A stretch of DNA of 64,000 bases from CAVTWH01 sp963850915 (lineage in GTDB: Bacteria; Actinomycetota; Actinomycetes; Mycobacteriales; Micromonosporaceae). Both the position numbers and the translations under genes were made by a program. A model generated the notes under the pieces. It saw only the letters and a program-made list of their open reading frames with translations. It searched no databases and was not told where the DNA came from. Position 1 is the stretch's first letter. Every line of letters starts with the position of its first letter. Shown here piece after piece: positions 62,590 through 64,000 of the stretch. Location: assembly GCA_963850915.1 (NCBI GenBank), contig CAWKND010000004.1, positions 434,001 to 498,000 on the forward strand, read 5' to 3'.

Positions 62590-64000
62590 ATGAGCCGGGC
62601 ACACGAAGCGGGGGCGCTGCACGCCGACGCGCTGGTCAACGGGCCGGCCTGGCTGCGCCAACCGGACGACGTCAACACGCTCGTACCCCAGCTGTGGGCG
62701 CGTACCGTGCAGCGGCGCGCGGACGGGGTACTCAGCGTCGGTGGGGTGGGCGTCGACGAGTTGGCGGCCGAGTACGGCACCCCCGCGTACGTACTCGACG
62801 AGGCAGACTTCCGCGAGCGCTGCCGGGACTTCGCCGACAGCTTCGGCGACGCCGACATCTTCTACGCCGGCAAGTCCTTCCTCTGCAAGGCAGTGGTGCG
62901 GATCATCGCCGAGGAGGGGCTGCACCTCGACGTCTGCTCAGGCGGCGAACTGCGGGTGGCGCTGGCCGCCGGCATGCCAGGCGAGCGGATCGGCCTGCAC
63001 GGCAACAACAAGTCGGTCAGCGAGCTGAACCGCGCGGTCGAGGCCGGGGTCGGCCGGATCGTGGTCGACTCGTTCGACGAGATCGACCGACTGACCGCGA
63101 TCGCCCGGGAGCGCAGCGCCGCCCGAGTGGCCGGCGGCGGCGAGCCGGTACGGCCGCGGGTGATGATCCGGGTGACCGTGGGCGTGGAGGCGCACACCCA
63201 CGAGTACATCGCCACCGCGCACGAGGACCAGAAGTTCGGCTTCTCGCTCGCCGGTGGGGCAGCAGCCCGCGCGGCTGAGCGGATCCTGCGCGACGACGTG
63301 CTGGAGCTGCGTGGCCTGCACTCGCACATCGGTTCGCAGATCTTCGACACCGACGCGTTCGAGGTGGCCGCGAAGCGGATCCTGCGGCTGCAGGCCGACA
63401 TCCGCGACCGGTACGGGGTGGAGCTGCCGGAGCTGGACCTGGGCGGCGGCTTCGGCATCGCGTACACCACGCAGGACGACCCGAAGGACCCGGGCGAGCT
63501 GGCCGATGCGTTGCGCCGCATCGTCAAGGAGGACTGCGACGCGCTCGGCCTGGCGATCCCGCGGCTCAGCTTCGAGCCCGGCCGGGCGATCGCCGGTCCG
63601 GCCATGTTCACGCTGTACCAGGTCGGCACGGTCAAGGACGTCGACGGCATCCGTACCTACGTGAGCGTCGACGGCGGCATGTCCGACAACATCCGCACAG
63701 CGCTCTACGACGCGTCGTACTCGGCCACCGTGGCCGGCCGGGCGTCCACCGAGGGGCCGCTGCTCGCCCGCGTGGTGGGAAAGCATTGCGAGGCCGGGGA
63801 CATCGTCGTGAAGGATGAATTCCTGCCGGCCGACGTCAAGCCCGGAGATCTTCTCGCGGTACCCGGAACAGGGGCCTACTGCCGGAGCATGGCGAGCAAC
63901 TACAACCATGTCCCGCGCCCGCCCGTGGTGGCGGTACGCGACGGGAAGTCCCGGGTGATCGTCCGGCGGGAGACCGAGGACGACCTGCTGGCACTGGACG
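62590..64000 (+). CDS. lysA: Diaminopimelate decarboxylase LysA (cut by right edge)
   Basis: Last step of lysine synthesis (EC 4.1.1.20), a PLP enzyme. The start is at 62590, two bases past argS, and 470 residues are inside the window with the end missing. The PLP lysine is in FYAGKSFLCKAV near 94. Other features are LHLDVCSGGELRVALAAG, GLHSHIGSQIFD, DLGGGFGIAYT and FEPGRAIAGPAMFTLYQVG. The gene order argS-lysA is common in actinobacteria and often precedes hom-thrC. Confidence 0.95.
   Translation, partial: MSRAHEAGALHADALVNGPAWLRQPDDVNTLVPQLWARTVQRRADGVLSVGGVGVDELAAEYGTPAYVLDEADFRERCRDFADSFGDADIFYAGKSFLCKAVVRIIAEEGLHLDVCSGGELRVALAAGMPGERIGLHGNNKSVSELNRAVEAGVGRIVVDSFDEIDRLTAIARERSAARVAGGGEPVRPRVMIRVTVGVEAHTHEYIATAHEDQKFGFSLAGGAAARAAERILRDDVLELRGLHSHIGSQIFDTDAFEVAAKRILRLQADIRDRYGVELPELDLGGGFGIAYTTQDDPKDPGELADALRRIVKEDCDALGLAIPRLSFEPGRAIAGPAMFTLYQVGTVKDVDGIRTYVSVDGGMSDNIRTALYDASYSATVAGRASTEGPLLARVVGKHCEAGDIVVKDEFLPADVKPGDLLAVPGTGAYCRSMASNYNHVPRPPVVAVRDGKSRVIVRRETEDDLLALD

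Overview
The window looks like chromosome from a very GC-rich actinomycete. The evidence is GC-rich codon use, SigE-family ECF sigma and LuxR/AAA regulators, an F420-type (Ddn) oxidoreductase, a class-E-type sortase signal (LAQTG) and a rifamycin phosphotransferase gene with a rifamycin-associated element upstream. A filamentous actinomycete of the Micromonosporaceae type fits, but this is an inference. I see no rRNA, no CRISPR array and no intact insertion sequence.

Layout. (1) 1-9137, minus strand: a urea scavenging block, urtABCDE (urea ABC transporter) followed by ureABCFGD (urease and its nickel chaperones; ureD runs off the left edge). Most genes are joined by 1-4 base overlaps. (2) 9375-19140: a cytosolic UrtA/AmiC-like sensor divergent from a MarR regulator, then a DUF89 phosphatase, methyltransferase, frameshifted HD/LuxR regulator, GNAT, zinc alcohol dehydrogenase, secreted protein, hydrolase and DinB protein. 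(3) 19211-26221: a WYL regulator with a 15-bp repeat tail, a two-component system, and two adjacent secreted GH18 chitinases. (4) 26233-36315: small metabolic genes, a badly frameshifted methyltransferase, a large LuxR/AAA regulator, a SigE-family sigma factor overlapping a membrane WD40 protein, and a MarR regulator with palindromic operators in front of a divergent two-gene unit. (5) 36351-41329: rifamycin phosphotransferase with its regulatory element, PAP2 phosphatase and a frameshifted diacylglycerol-kinase-like gene. (6) 41352-44968: scarred DNA with truncated gene fragments. (7) 44969-53427, plus strand: a tightly coupled stress operon, dnaK-grpE-dnaJ-cbpM/hspR-like-clpB-thioredoxin-(cNMP domain/Grx-like/TrxR-like flavoprotein). 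Its base composition differs from its surroundings. (8) 53945-59148: a large cell-wall beta-helix protein, a frameshifted possible immunity gene and an integrase remnant next to tRNA-Arg(CCG). (9) 59208-64000: DUF305 and DUF3105 membrane proteins, then argS and lysA (cut by the right edge).

How parts work together. Urea is bound by UrtA, imported by UrtBCDE and hydrolysed by the urease encoded next door; paired GAAAC sites upstream of urtA suggest control by nitrogen status. The stress operon would couple disaggregation and refolding (ClpB, DnaK, GrpE, DnaJ) with thiol redox (thioredoxin and an unusual flavoprotein without the usual CxxC). The two chitinases, with different binding modules, would act together outside the cell.

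Many otherwise well conserved genes carry single-base frameshifts (HD/LuxR, WYL tail, methyltransferase, diacylglycerol kinase, dnaK, clpB, flavoprotein, beta-helix protein, possible immunity gene). I report them as seen. Several may be sequencing errors in GC-rich tracts rather than real mutations.
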